A stretch of 64,000 nt of DNA from Actinomyces sp. oral taxon 897 (GCF_002999235.1 NZ_CP027236.1:2480001-2544000); one strand, 5' to 3'; shown: positions 26,307 through 36,049, counted from the first letter of the stretch. Translations and numbers: made by a program. Notes: generated by a model not told the origin, from the sequence alone.

Positions 26307-29134
26307 GTGTCGAAGAGGAAGCTCATTGAGGTCGCGCTCCCCCTCGACGCCATTAACGCGCAGTCTGCCCGCGAGAAGTCGATCCGCAAGGGCCACCCGT
26401 CAACACTCCACCTGTGGTGGTCGCGGAAGCCGACGGCCACGGCGCGGGCGGTCCTCTTCTCCCAGCTGGTGGACGACCCCTCGGAGCGCTACGAGGAGTT
26501 CCGCGAGGCGGCGGCCGCCAGCGGCGAGGCCGACCCGGACGAGGCGGCCCGGAGCAGGGTGCTCTCCGAGCGGCAGCGGCTGTTCACCCTCATCACCCGC
26601 CTGGTGGACTGGGACAGCATCGGGGATGAGCACCTGCTGCGGGAGGCCCGGGAGGAGATCCTCCGCTCGACGGACGGTGAGCCCCCGGCGATCCTCGACC
26701 CCTTCGCGGGAGGCGGATCGATCCCCCTGGAGGCGCAGCGCCTCGGCCTCGAGGCCCGGGCCTCTGACCTCAACCCCGTGGCCGTCCTCATTAACAAGGC
26801 GCTCATTGAGATCCCGCCGCGCTTCGCCGGGCGCCCGCCCGTGTTCCCCGGCGCCGACGACGGCACCCGCCCCTGGCCGGGCGCCCACGGCCTGGCCGAG
26901 GACGTGCGCCGCTACGGGGAGTGGATGCGCCAGGAGGCCTACCGCCGCATTGGCCACCTCTACCCTAGGGCTAAGCTTCCCGACGGCAGCGAGGCGACCG
27001 TTATCGCGTGGATCTGGGCCCGGACGGTGACCTGCCCGAACCCAGCCTGCGGTATTGAGATGCCGCTCGTCTCCAAGTGGTGGCTGGGGAAGAAGAAGGG
27101 CAAGGAGGCCTACATTGTTCCGACGGTCGTGGGCGACCATATTGAGTACTCTATAGGGCACGACCCCAAGGAGGCGCCGACCAAGGAAAACGACGGAACT
27201 ATCTCAGGCCGTCGCGGGTCGATATGTCTTGCCTGTAGAAGCTCCATATCTATGGATTATATTCGCGCTCAAGGCCGGAGCGGATCCATGGGGGCGCATC
27301 TTGTGGCTCTGGCATGCGAGGGGCATAGATCTAGGATCTATGCCGCACCGACACGTGATCATGATGTTGCGGCCGCGGTCTCTCCTCCTTCCGGGATGCC
27401 TAATAGGAGGATTGCTGATAATCCTCGCTGGTTCTCCTCGCCGATGTACGGATTCAGTACTTTCGACTCGCTGTTCACTCCGCGGCAGGCCGTAGCGCTC
27501 ACCACCTTCTCAGATCTCGCGGGGGGGGGCGCGATCAGGTGCTCGCCGACGCGCTCGCCGCCGGGCTCCCCGAGGGGGAGCGCCTGGAGGAGGGCGGGTC
27601 GGGCGCCGCCGCCTACGCGGACGCTGTGGCGACGTACCTGGGTTTCGTTGTCTCCCGTCTTTCTGACTATTCTTCCTCTCTCAATACCTGGGCGAGCAAC
27701 CCGCAGATGGAGATCCTGCGGAACGTCTTCGCGCGCCAGGCGCTGCCCATGGCGTGGGATTTTGCGGAAGGGAACCCCTTCGCCGCGTCGTCGGGGAGCT
27801 TGGCCATTATGGTCCGCGCAGTGTCGCAGTCCATCGAGAAAGTTCCTGCGAAGGGTAGCTATGTGGTCGAGCAGGCCGACGCCGCCTCCCGCGGCTACTC
27901 GAACGCCGTCATATCGACCGACCCTCCCTACTACGACAATATTGGCTACTCGGACCTGTCCGACTTCTTCTACGTGTGGCTCCGCCGCTCCCTGCGCAAT
28001 ATCCACCCGCACCTGCTCTCCACGGTGCTCGTACCCAAGGAGGAGGAGCTCGTCGCCAACCCCTACCGCCACGGCGGCAAGGAGGGCGCCCGCGAGTTCT
28101 TCGAGCACGGCTTCGAGGACGTCTTCGCCCGTGCGCGCCAGGGCGCGAACCCGGACTACCCCGTCACCGTCTACTACGCCTTCAAGCAGTCCGAGACCTC
28201 GAAGGCGGGCCGCACCTCCACCGGCTGGGCCACCATCCTCAGCGCCATTATCCGCTCCGGGTGGACCATTACCGCCACCTGGCCCATGCGCTCCGAGCGC
28301 GGCGGGCGCATGACGAGCGTGGGCACCAACGCCCTGGCCTCCTCCATAGTCCTCGTCCTGCGACCCCGCCCCGAGGACGCCCCGGCCACCGACCGGCGCG
28401 CCCTGGTGCGCGAGCTGCGCTCCACCCTCCCCGAGGCCGTGGAGACACTGCGCTCCGGGGGCGTCGCCCCCGTGGACCTCGCCCAGGCGGCCATCGGCCC
28501 CGGCATGAGGGTTTTCTCCGGGTACACGCGCGTCATTAGCCCGGACGGGACCGACATGAGCGTCGACGACGCCCTCGCCCAGATCAACGCCGTCCTCGAC
28601 GAGGTCCTCACCGACCAGGACGACGACCTCGACCCCGACACCCGCTGGTGCCTCGCCTGGTACGAGGACCACGGCTTCGACGCGGGCCCCTACGGAGAGG
28701 CCGAGACCCTCGCCTCGGCGCGCAACGCCTCCATCGACGGCCTGCGCCGCGCCGGCGTCCTCACCGCGGGCGGCGGCCGCGTCCACCTCATCGACCCCCA
28801 GTCCCTCCCCGCGGACTACGACCCCCGGACCGACGACCGCGTCTCCTGCTGGGAGGTCGTCCTCCACCTCGCCCGGGCCCTGGAGGCCACCGGCCTCGAC
28901 GGGGCCGGGCGGCTGCTCGCGGCGGCCCGCGAGCGCGGCCTGGACGGCGAGGTGCTGCGCTCACTGGCCTACCGCCTCTACTCCCTGGCGGAGCAGGGAG
29001 GTAGGACGGAGTCCGGCGTCCTGTTCAACGCGCTCGGCAGCTCCTGGCCGGAGATCAAGGCGGCCGCCCGCCCCACCACGACAGCCCCCGGCGGCCAGAC
29101 CGCCATCGACCTCGGCGCCCTCGAGGAGTACTGA
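26307..29134 (+). pseudogene. DUF1156-type adenine DNA methylase, split at a poly-G tract
   Basis: Two overlapping frames make one protein of about 940 residues. The first part starts at GTG 26307 behind GGAAGGA with SKRKLIEVALPL and HPSTLHLWWSRKPTATAR, typical of DUF1156 proteins. It has the SAM-binding motif LDPFAGGGSIPLEA (Asp131) and a Cys pair CPNPACG likely to bind zinc. It leaves frame after nine Gs at 27521-27529. The second part (open from 27539 to the TGA at 29134) carries the catalytic DPPYYDN motif near 27920. One added G or two lost would join them. Two explanations fit: slipped-strand phase variation or a homopolymer sequencing error. As read it is off. It is followed one base later by the DUF499 gene. 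Confidence 0.85.
27521..27529 (+). repeat. nine-G homopolymer in the methylase gene
   Basis: An uninterrupted run of nine Gs sits exactly where the methylase reading frame breaks. Lengths of 7 or 10 would restore it (7 gives ...LAGGRDQV, 10 adds one Gly). Such tracts are hot spots for slippage both in cells and in sequencing. Confidence 0.9.
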
Positions 29135-29135
29135 C

Positions 29136-32100
29136 ATGCCCGCGCCCTCCAACCACGCCCGCGTCGGCGAGGCCATTGTGATCCTGGCCAAGGTGCTCGG
29201 CCCCTGGATCACCCAGGTCCTCCAGGGCCGGATCCCGGCGAACACGACGTGGCCGGAGCTCCTGGAGGCCAAGGACGGCTACCCCTCCGGCAGGCGGTAC
29301 AGCGCGGGTGACCTGCAGTGCCAGCTGCGGATCATTACCGAGCGCGTCGGCGGCCTCGGCTTCCTCTTCAGCGGGATCCTCTCCCGCGGCGAGCAGAACC
29401 TGGCCGGGGAGCTGCGCGAGGTCCGCAACACCTGGGCGCACTCCACCCAGTTCAGCGCCGACGACGCCTACCGCGCCCTGGACACCGCCGAACGACTCCT
29501 CAAGGCCGTCAGCGCCCCACAGGCCGCCGCCCGCGTCCGCCAGCTGCGCCTCGACGTCCAGCGCAGCACCTACGAGGCGGCCGCGCGCCGTGACACGCGC
29601 GCCGCCGCCGTCGCCATGCCCGGCCTCGGGGAGGACGGGCTCGCCCCCTGGCGCGAGGTGGTCCGCCCCCACAGCGACATCGTGTCCGGGGACTTCGGGC
29701 AGGCCGAGTTCGCCGCCGACCTCCACCAGGTCGCCCAGGGCGAGGGCGCTGAGGAGTACGTGTCCCCGACCCGCTTCTACGAGCGCACCTACCTCACCGA
29801 GGGCCTCAAGACCCTCCTGCGGATGAGCGCCAGGCGCCTGGGCGGGGACCGCAACGCCCAGGCGGTCATTAACCTGCAGACGACCTTCGGGGGCGGCAAG
29901 ACCCACTCCATGCTCGCCGCCTGGCACCTGGCGGGCGGCACACCGCTGAGGGAGCTCCCACAGGAGGTGCAGGACCTCCTTAAGGACTACCCGCTGCCCG
30001 ACCACGTCAACCGGGTCGCCGTGGTCGGCAGCGAGATCTCCCCCGGCCAGCCCTCCACCAAGCCCGACGGGACGGTCGTCAGCACCCTGTGGGGCGAGCT
30101 CGCCTGGCAGCTCGGCGGCGCCGAGGCGTACGAGACCCTCGCCCAGGCCGACCGCACCGGCACCAACCCGGGTCGCGCCCTGCGGACCCTCCTGGCCCGT
30201 TACGCCCCCGTCCTCGTCCTCATTGACGAGTGGGTCGCCTACGCGCGGGGCCTGTACCGGCGTGACGACCTCGTCGGGGGGAGCTTCGACACCCAGTTCA
30301 CCTTCGCCCAGGAGCTCACCGCCGCCGTCCAGGGGACGCCCGGGGCCCTCCTGCTGGTGTCCATCCCCGCCTCCGACGTCCGCGATGGCACTATGACCCG
30401 GGCCTCCGAGCTGGAGATCGGCGGGGAGGGCGGGCGCGAGGCGCTCCAGCGCCTCCAGCACGTCGTCGCCCGTGTTGCCCACAACTGGAGCCCGGCCACC
30501 TCCGGGGAGAGCTTCGAGATCGTCCGCCGCCGGCTCTTCGCGGACCTCGACGCCGAGGCCACCCGCAGGCGCGACGCCACCGTCAAGCACTTTATGACCT
30601 ACTACAGGCACCAGCGCGGCGAGCTGCCCCGGGAGACCTTCGAGATCGACTACGAGAGGCGCCTGCGTGCCGCCTACCCGATCCACCCCGAGCTCTTCGA
30701 CAGGCTCTACGGGGACTGGTCCTCCCTGGAGCGCTTCCAGCGCACCCGCGGCGTCCTGCGCCTCATGAGCGCCGTCGTCCACTCCCTGGTCCGGGCCGGC
30801 GACGACTCCCCGCTCATTATGCCCGGCTCCGTGCCCCTCGACGACGCCGCGGTCCGCGACGAGATCGCCAGCTACCTGGACGACGCCTGGCGCACCATTA
30901 TCGAGAAGGACGTCGACGGGGAGAGGGCCACGCCGCTGCAGATCGACCGCGACCGCCCGCTCTTCGGCAAGCGGGCCCTGACCCGCCGTATCGCCCGGGC
31001 GCTGTTCCTCGGCTCGGCGGCCACGCTCGACTCCGCCCACAAGGGGATCGAGCGGGAGCAGCTCTTCCTCGGCGTGGCCATGCCGGGTGACACGCTGGGG
31101 AACTTCGGCTCCTCGCTCCAGCTCCTCACCGACCGGGCGACCTACGTCTACACCGAGGGGAGCCGCAGCTGGTACGACCGGCAACCGTCGATCAACCGCA
31201 TGGTCATTGACCGCGCCGACGCCCTCGAGGCGGAGGACGTCGCCCAGGCCGGGGTCGAGGTGCTCCGGGGCCTGGCCGGGACCGCCCCGGAGTTCAGCGC
31301 CGTGGACGTCGCCCCCACCTCCACCGGGGACGTGCCCGACTCGCCCAGCACCAGGCTCGTCCTCCTCCACCCGCGGCACACGGTCGGCGGGAGGGCGACC
31401 GCCCTGACCGGCCCCGGCACGGAGTTCGCCAGCGAGCTCCTCGGTCGGCGGGCCTCCGCCCCCAGGGTGAACACGAACGCCCTCGTCCTGCTCGCCCCGG
31501 ACAAGGAGCGCTGGAACGACGCCGACCACGCCCTGCGCCTCTACCTGGCGTGGTCGGAGATGGCCGGCCCCGACTCCGTGCGCGCGCACGACCTCACCCA
31601 GAGCCAGGCGGCGCAGGCCCGCGGCAAGGCGGACGAGGCGCGTGCCGCCGCGGAGCGGGCCGTCTCCGCCGCGTGGCTCTGGGCCCTCTACCCCGTCCAG
31701 CCCGACGGCTCCCGCCCCTTCACCATTGAGGGGACGCGCGTGGACGGCTCCGAGCCGCGTGCGGCCGTGCGCGCCGGGACCAGGCTCGGTAAGGAGGACG
31801 TCGTCCTCACCTCGGCCACGGCCACGACCGTCGCCCTCCAGCTCAACGGCCCCAACCTGCGGGCGAGGTGGAACGAGGGGAGGATCACCGCCGCCGAGCT
31901 GTGGAGCATCTTCACCCGCTACCCCTACATGCCCCGCCTGCGTGACGAGAGGGTCTTCCTCGCCGCGGTGTCGAGCGTCATGGACGACATAGGCTGGGAG
32001 ACCACCGGGCTCGGGTTCGCCCTGGCCGGCGGGTACGACCCTGAGCGCGGCGACTTCACGGACCTGCGCATCCCCCTGGAGGACGAGACCCCGCAGGTCA

Positions 32101-32528
32101 CCGGGCAGACGGTCCTGGTCTCCCCCGCCCTGGCCCGCGCCCAGCGCAGGCGGGAGGAGGCCGAGCGGGCGCGTCCCCAGGAGCAGACCGGCCGGGACCC
32201 GGCGGCGTCCGCTGACGCGGAGGGGCCCCGCACCCCGCGCCCCGGTCCTGGGGGCCGGTCCGCCCGCCCGGGACCGGGGCGGGCCAGCGCGGACGGCACC
32301 CGGTTCAGGGGCGCCGCCGAGCTGGACCCGACCGGCGACGTCGCCGCCCAGCTCACCGCCCTGGCCGAGGAGATCCTCGTGCACCTCCAGCGCGGGGCGG
32401 ACAGCCTCGAGATCGCCGTGAGCATTGACGCGACCCGCCGCGGGGGGTTCGACCGGGACACCGTCCGCACCGTCACCGAGAACGCGCGCGTGCTCGGCCT
32501 CAAGCCGGGACGGTTCACGGAGGGCTGA
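29136..32528 (+). CDS. DUF499-family ATPase with N-terminal Swt1-HEPN-like domain
   Basis: 1130 residues. Residues about 10-125 resemble the Swt1-type HEPN domain and contain RNTWAH (Arg97 to His102), an RX4H motif of the kind used by HEPN ribonucleases. A P-loop follows, TTFGGGKTHS near residue 250, then Walker B PVLVLIDEWVAYA near 360, as in DUF499 proteins. A Pro/Arg/Gly-rich linker near 1000-1065 leads to a small C-terminal domain. DUF499 and DUF1156 genes recur side by side in defence islands; here the ATG is one base after the methylase stop, so the two form one operon. It may act as the effector or motor of an antiphage module, inferred from context only. Confidence 0.82.
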   Translation: MPAPSNHARVGEAIVILAKVLGPWITQVLQGRIPANTTWPELLEAKDGYPSGRRYSAGDLQCQLRIITERVGGLGFLFSGILSRGEQNLAGELREVRNTWAHSTQFSADDAYRALDTAERLLKAVSAPQAAARVRQLRLDVQRSTYEAAARRDTRAAAVAMPGLGEDGLAPWREVVRPHSDIVSGDFGQAEFAADLHQVAQGEGAEEYVSPTRFYERTYLTEGLKTLLRMSARRLGGDRNAQAVINLQTTFGGGKTHSMLAAWHLAGGTPLRELPQEVQDLLKDYPLPDHVNRVAVVGSEISPGQPSTKPDGTVVSTLWGELAWQLGGAEAYETLAQADRTGTNPGRALRTLLARYAPVLVLIDEWVAYARGLYRRDDLVGGSFDTQFTFAQELTAAVQGTPGALLLVSIPASDVRDGTMTRASELEIGGEGGREALQRLQHVVARVAHNWSPATSGESFEIVRRRLFADLDAEATRRRDATVKHFMTYYRHQRGELPRETFEIDYERRLRAAYPIHPELFDRLYGDWSSLERFQRTRGVLRLMSAVVHSLVRAGDDSPLIMPGSVPLDDAAVRDEIASYLDDAWRTIIEKDVDGERATPLQIDRDRPLFGKRALTRRIARALFLGSAATLDSAHKGIEREQLFLGVAMPGDTLGNFGSSLQLLTDRATYVYTEGSRSWYDRQPSINRMVIDRADALEAEDVAQAGVEVLRGLAGTAPEFSAVDVAPTSTGDVPDSPSTRLVLLHPRHTVGGRATALTGPGTEFASELLGRRASAPRVNTNALVLLAPDKERWNDADHALRLYLAWSEMAGPDSVRAHDLTQSQAAQARGKADEARAAAERAVSAAWLWALYPVQPDGSRPFTIEGTRVDGSEPRAAVRAGTRLGKEDVVLTSATATTVALQLNGPNLRARWNEGRITAAELWSIFTRYPYMPRLRDERVFLAAVSSVMDDIGWETTGLGFALAGGYDPERGDFTDLRIPLEDETPQVTGQTVLVSPALARAQRRREEAERARPQEQTGRDPAASADAEGPRTPRPGPGGRSARPGPGRASADGTRFRGAAELDPTGDVAAQLTALAEEILVHLQRGADSLEIAVSIDATRRGGFDRDTVRTVTENARVLGLKPGRFTEG

Positions 32529-32627
32529 TGGACCCCATTGCTGGCAGGAGGGGCGCGATGCTGCTGACGTTCGCCGCGGACACGAGGCCGGGGCAGGAGC
32601 GCTCGCCCGGGCTCCTGCCCCGGCTCA

Positions 32628-32786
32628 ATGCCCGCCGCCGATACCGCCACCATCTTCTCGCTCGCCCTCCCCTACGGGGCCGCGCCGAAGGGTCGTATCG
32701 TCTTCTCGGTGAGACGTCCCGACAAGCGTGACGAGCCCGTCGTCGACGTCGTGTCGATTCCTGAGCCTGAGCGGAGGAAGTCGTGA
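32628..32786 (+). pseudogene. short remnant, possibly the end of a toxin gene
   Basis: A 52-codon frame (ATG at 32628, TGA at 32784-32786) encodes FSLALPYGAAPKGRIVFSV followed by a basic/acidic tail ending PEPERRKS. It is too short for a standalone enzyme but has ordered-looking beta-strand content, and it ends overlapping the next gene's GTG by four bases. That coupling to an immunity-like gene suggests it is what remains of the C-terminus of a polymorphic toxin or similar protein. I cannot name the family, and the upstream part is missing or has been replaced by the end of the DUF499 gene. Confidence 0.4.
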
Positions 32787-33118
32787 TCACGCGCGAGGAG
32801 GCAGTTCGTATTGTCCGCACCAGATTCCGGTCGGAGAACACCGAGATCGGGGACAATGTCCTGGAGGACGATGACTGGTACGACTTCCCCTACCGTTGGA
32901 CGGGTCCTGGCCGCATGGCACCGTTCGGTATGCCGATGGGTGTGCTCGTGAGCAAGAGGGACGGCTCAGCGAAGATTGTCCACTCCCATCCCGGTGATGA
33001 AGGATTCGACATCCATTTCAGGATCTACGACGCCATCCACCCCACGGAGGAGACCGACGAGGAGGATGAGGACCTCGACCTGTCCGATCTCGAGCCCATC
33101 CCCGTGGACTACTACTGA
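32783..33118 (+). CDS. YrhB/Imm35-like small acidic protein, possible immunity protein
   Basis: 111 residues, start GTG, preceded by GCGGAGGAAG. The protein opens ITREEAVRIVRTRFRSEN, followed by a WYDFPYRW strand and a FGMPMGVLVSKRDGSAKIVHSH segment, the pattern of YrhB-like/immunity-35 domains. It ends in a strongly acidic tail (TEETDEEDEDLDLSDLE). Immunity proteins of this type neutralise the toxin encoded just upstream; the upstream frame here is only a stub, so the protein may be orphaned. Family assignment is by pattern and is moderate. Confidence 0.55.
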   Translation: MITREEAVRIVRTRFRSENTEIGDNVLEDDDWYDFPYRWTGPGRMAPFGMPMGVLVSKRDGSAKIVHSHPGDEGFDIHFRIYDAIHPTEETDEEDEDLDLSDLEPIPVDYY

Positions 33119-33342
33119 CTACTACCAGCAGCACCCCCAGGCCCCCGCCATCGTCATAGTGCCGGGGACTCGGTCCCAGGGAGCACGTCTTTACCGGGGC
33201 ACCAGGGCGCGCTGGCCCCGCCACTGCCGCCAGTGCCGGCGTGAGGCAGGCGCCCCATGGGTGACCGGGGAGGCCCACGTCATCTGCGGCCTGAGCGGCC
33301 CGGTTCCAGCGCTCCCACAGGCTCCCCTGGCAGACTCGGCGT

Positions 33343-34095
33343 ATGACGATGCCTGCCGCAACGCTTCCCGTAGCGCTCCCCGCCAGCCCCGACTGGTCCC
33401 ACCTGTGGGACGAGGCAGTGTCCCGCCTCGCCCCGGCCTCCCCCGACCCCCACGGCCTGTGGCCCGCCCTGGTGATCCTGGCCGCCGTCCTGGCCCTGCC
33501 GACCCTGCGTCGCTGGGGCCGCACCCTGACCACGATCGTCCACGAGGCCGGACACGCGGGCGTCGGCATCCTCGTGGGCCGGCGCTTCCACGGCTTCGTG
33601 GTGGGGCGTGACCTGGGCGGACACGCCGTGACCAGCGGCAAGCCCACCGGCCCGGGCCGAGCCCTGACCTCCTGGGCCGGCTACCCCGCCCCCGCCCTGC
33701 TGGGCCTGGGCCTGGTCGCGGCCGCCCTGGCCGGCTGGGGCGGTGCGGTGCTCGGCGTGGCTATCGTGGTCCTGCTCGGCCTGCTGGTCATGTCCCGCTC
33801 GCTGCTCACCGGCTTCCTGGTGCTCCTCTCCGGCCTGGCCGCGCTCGCCCTGTGGTGGTGGGGCGCCACCTGGCGCGACGCCGCCGTGGCCGGGCTCGGC
33901 CTGGTCCTGCTGCTGGGTGCCTGGGACTCCCTGCGCGACGTCGCCGCCTCCGGGGACCCGAACCAGGACCACGGGACCCTGGCCTCCCTGACCCCACTGC
34001 CCGCGGGCTTCTGGCTGTTCACCTGGTTCCTGGCCGACGCCGCCGCGACCGCGGGCGCCGCCTGGCTGATCTGGCAGGCCCTGGCCCAGGCGTGA
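33343..34095 (+). CDS. M50B-type membrane metallopeptidase
   Basis: 250 residues. VHEAGHAGVG carries the HExxH zinc motif near residue 67, embedded between hydrophobic segments. At least five more membrane helices follow (near residues 105-125, 128-155, 160-180, 185-200 and 220-248). The arrangement matches the actinobacterial M50 family of intramembrane or membrane-associated peptidases; the substrate is unknown. The first codon reads ATG ACG ATG, and a CAGACT box six bases upstream would make the mRNA leaderless. A hairpin follows the gene. Confidence 0.82.
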   Translation: MTMPAATLPVALPASPDWSHLWDEAVSRLAPASPDPHGLWPALVILAAVLALPTLRRWGRTLTTIVHEAGHAGVGILVGRRFHGFVVGRDLGGHAVTSGKPTGPGRALTSWAGYPAPALLGLGLVAAALAGWGGAVLGVAIVVLLGLLVMSRSLLTGFLVLLSGLAALALWWWGATWRDAAVAGLGLVLLLGAWDSLRDVAASGDPNQDHGTLASLTPLPAGFWLFTWFLADAAATAGAAWLIWQALAQA

Positions 34096-34133
34096 TAGCC
34101 CGGGTGTGGCGGCCGCACCGAGACACCCCGCAC

Positions 34134-34161
34134 CCCAAAACCCCTCAGGCGGGGTCTTGGG
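34134..34161 (+). terminator. hairpin after the M50 gene
   Basis: cccaaaacccc (34134-34144) and ggggtcttggg (34151-34161) form an 11-bp stem with one mismatch around a six-base loop, 38 bases after the stop codon. There is no U-tract, so it is assigned on position and stem strength only. Confidence 0.5.
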
Positions 34162-34423
34162 CCGGGCAGGATGGCCCGGGTGTGGCGGCCTGGGCGCGGC
34201 GTCGGACCAGTGGCTGGAGGCCCAGGCGGGCCCTGGGCCGGGTGAGACCTCGCGAGTCTGTGGGGCGCTGGATCCTCACCGGACCCCGTTGGTGGCCGTG
34301 AGAAGGGCCGTTCGCCCTGCACTGGCTGTCCCACCCCGTGGGATAGCCCCCACGTGCCGCAAGAACAGCAGATTGGTGCGCTCCAGGGGCTCCAGGTCGG
34401 CGGCCGGGGCCCCGCCGCAGGGG

Positions 34424-34451
34424 TTGCGCCGGGCTAAAAAATAGATATCAT
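34424..34451 (+). promoter_or_regulatory. promoter of the SPFH operon
   Basis: TTGCGC at 34424-34429 and TATCAT at 34446-34451 are 16 bases apart in an unusually AT-rich patch (ctaaaaaatagata) within GC-rich DNA. A strong AAGGAGG ribosome-binding site lies at 34462-34468, five bases before the ATG. Confidence 0.5.
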
Positions 34452-34473
34452 TTTGCTAGCCAAGGAGGTTCTC

Positions 34474-35466
34474 ATGTCCACTGCTCCCACCACCCCTGCC
34501 GCTCCCACCGGCCCTGAGGCCCCGGGGCGGGCGCCCGACGCCCTCGCGCACCCCTCCGGCCGCGTCGACATCGCGGAGCGGCCCGCCCGCACCGCCGGCC
34601 CCGCGGCCGCCTTCATCACCCTCGTCCTCCTGCTGGCGCTCATGGCGGGGGCGGTCGTCCTGTTCGTCAGCGGCGCCGTCGCCGCCGACGCGGGCAGGCC
34701 CGTGGGGGTGCCCCTGATTATCGGCGGGTCCGTGGGGTTCGTGCTCACGACCCTGCTGCTGGTCACCTCCCTCGTCATCGTCGTCCCCGGCCAGACCAGC
34801 GTCCGCCAGTTCTTCGGCCAGTACATCGGCACCGTGCGGCGTACCGGGCTCGTGCTCGTCCCGCCGCTGACCACCGGCAAGAAGGTCTCGGTCAAGGTCC
34901 ACAACTTCGAGACCAGCGAGCTCAAGGTCAACGACCTGGACGGCAACCCCGTCAATATCGCCGCCATCGTCGTGTGGCAGGTGGCCGACACCGCCCGCGC
35001 CGTCTTCGCCGTCGAGGCCTACGAGGAGTTCATTAAGGCGCAGGCCGAGTCCGCGCTGCGTCACGTGGCCACCACCCACCCCTACGACGAGCCCGGCCCC
35101 GGCGAGACCTCCCTGCGCGGGGGCACCGACGTCGTCTCCGCCGAGCTGGCCACCGAGGTCGCCGCCCGGGTCGCGCTGGCCGGCCTGGAGATCGTCGAGG
35201 TCCGCATCTCCTCGCTCGCCTACGCCCCCGAGATCGCCCAGGCCATGCTCCAGCGCCAGCAGGCCGGTGCCGTCATCGCCGCCCGCGAGCAGATCGTCGA
35301 GGGTGCCGTCACCATGGTCGACCAGGCCCTCAGGCGCCTGGAGGACGGCGACGTCGTCACCATGGACGACGAGCGCCGGGCCCAGATGGTCTCCAACCTG
35401 CTGGTCGTGCTGTGCTCCGACCAGCGCACCCAGCCCGTGGTCAACACCGGCTCCCTCTACGCCTGA
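34474..35466 (+). CDS. SPFH/Band 7 domain membrane protein
   Basis: 330 residues. Two membrane segments (about 35-60 and 75-100) are followed by the SPFH domain, starting [19 protein letters not shown] and including [20 protein letters not shown] and the [21 protein letters not shown] helix. It belongs to the flotillin/stomatin-like group that forms membrane-bound oligomers. The ATG is fixed by AAGGAGG. A small ribbon-helix-helix gene follows nine bases after the stop; this pairing of an SPFH protein with an Arc-like protein recurs in actinobacteria, suggesting a shared function, though it is unknown. Confidence 0.88.
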   Translation: MSTAPTTPAAPTGPEAPGRAPDALAHPSGRVDIAERPARTAGPAAAFITLVLLLALMAGAVVLFVSGAVAADAGRPVGVPLIIGGSVGFVLTTLLLVTSLVIVVPGQTSVRQFFGQYIGTVRRTGLVLVPPLTTGKKVSVKVHNFETSELKVNDLDGNPVNIAAIVVWQVADTARAVFAVEAYEEFIKAQAESALRHVATTHPYDEPGPGETSLRGGTDVVSAELATEVAARVALAGLEIVEVRISSLAYAPEIAQAMLQRQQAGAVIAAREQIVEGAVTMVDQALRRLEDGDVVTMDDERRAQMVSNLLVVLCSDQRTQPVVNTGSLYA

Positions 35467-35475
35467 GACGGACCC

Positions 35476-35823
35476 GTGGCGGGAAGGGAGCGCAAGCAGG
35501 TCCTGCTCAGGCTGGACCCCGCCGTCCACGCGGCCGTGGCCAAGTGGGCGGCGGACGAGCTGCGCTCGGTCAACGCCCAGATCGAGGTCATTCTGCGCCG
35601 CGCGCTTACCGACGCCGGTCGGGGCGTGCGCGCGGCGCCCCTGCGTGGGCGGGGGCGGCCGCGCAAGGAGGCGTCGGGGCGCGACGGCGAGGGCGTCAGG
35701 GGAGCTGACAGGGTAGTCGCAGATGGCGGGAGAGTTGGGAGTATGGTTGAGGACGATGGAAAAGCTAATAAGAAGGCCGAAGTCAATGAGAGAGTGGATA
35801 AAGTAATTGATAATGGTGAGTAA
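35476..35823 (+). CDS. Arc/MetJ-like ribbon-helix-helix protein
   Basis: 115 residues, GTG start. The N-terminus RKQVLLRLDPAVHAAVAKWAADELRSVNAQIEVILRRAL is the ribbon-helix-helix pattern: one strand, two helices, and the second helix starting at the SVNAQIE position. A basic linker (GRGRPRKEA) and a charged, AT-richer tail follow; the last 40 codons differ sharply in composition from the first part, as if a different 3' end had been added. It is cotranscribed with the SPFH gene. The domain usually binds DNA as a dimer, or in this context may bind a protein partner. Confidence 0.72.
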   Translation: MAGRERKQVLLRLDPAVHAAVAKWAADELRSVNAQIEVILRRALTDAGRGVRAAPLRGRGRPRKEASGRDGEGVRGADRVVADGGRVGSMVEDDGKANKKAEVNERVDKVIDNGE

Positions 35824-36049
35824 GCTGGGAAAATAGTCCAAGATGAGGTAGCCGGGAGGACGACTAAGGGCGGTAGGAGAACCGGGAAGGTGGTCGAGAA
35901 TGGCAGCTCCCGGGGCGGGTGAGCCAGGTGGGTAGGCCTCAGGCGCAGGAAAGAGGCGTGCCAGTCCCGTGCTAGCCCCGCTGCGCCAGGTGGCGGGCCA
36001 GGTAGCGGCCGGTCACCGAGCCCGACGCCGCGCGCCCATACTTGGGGCC

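Larger units (their letters stand above)
34096..34473. other. intergenic between M50 peptidase and SPFH genes
   Basis: 378 bases containing a candidate terminator (34134-34161), a repeated phrase gcccgggtgtggcggcc (34098-34114 and 34176-34192) and the SPFH promoter at the right end. No gene is seen. Confidence 0.45.

Noticed and set aside
29055-32384. 1109-codon minus-strand frame opposite the DUF499 gene
   Set aside because: It has no domain pattern and is low-complexity; the plus strand carries the HEPN and P-loop motifs.
32528-32731. 67-codon frame starting at the DUF499 stop
   Set aside because: Composition is Arg/Leu-rich shadow-like; the alternative frame from 32628 is better coupled to the next gene.
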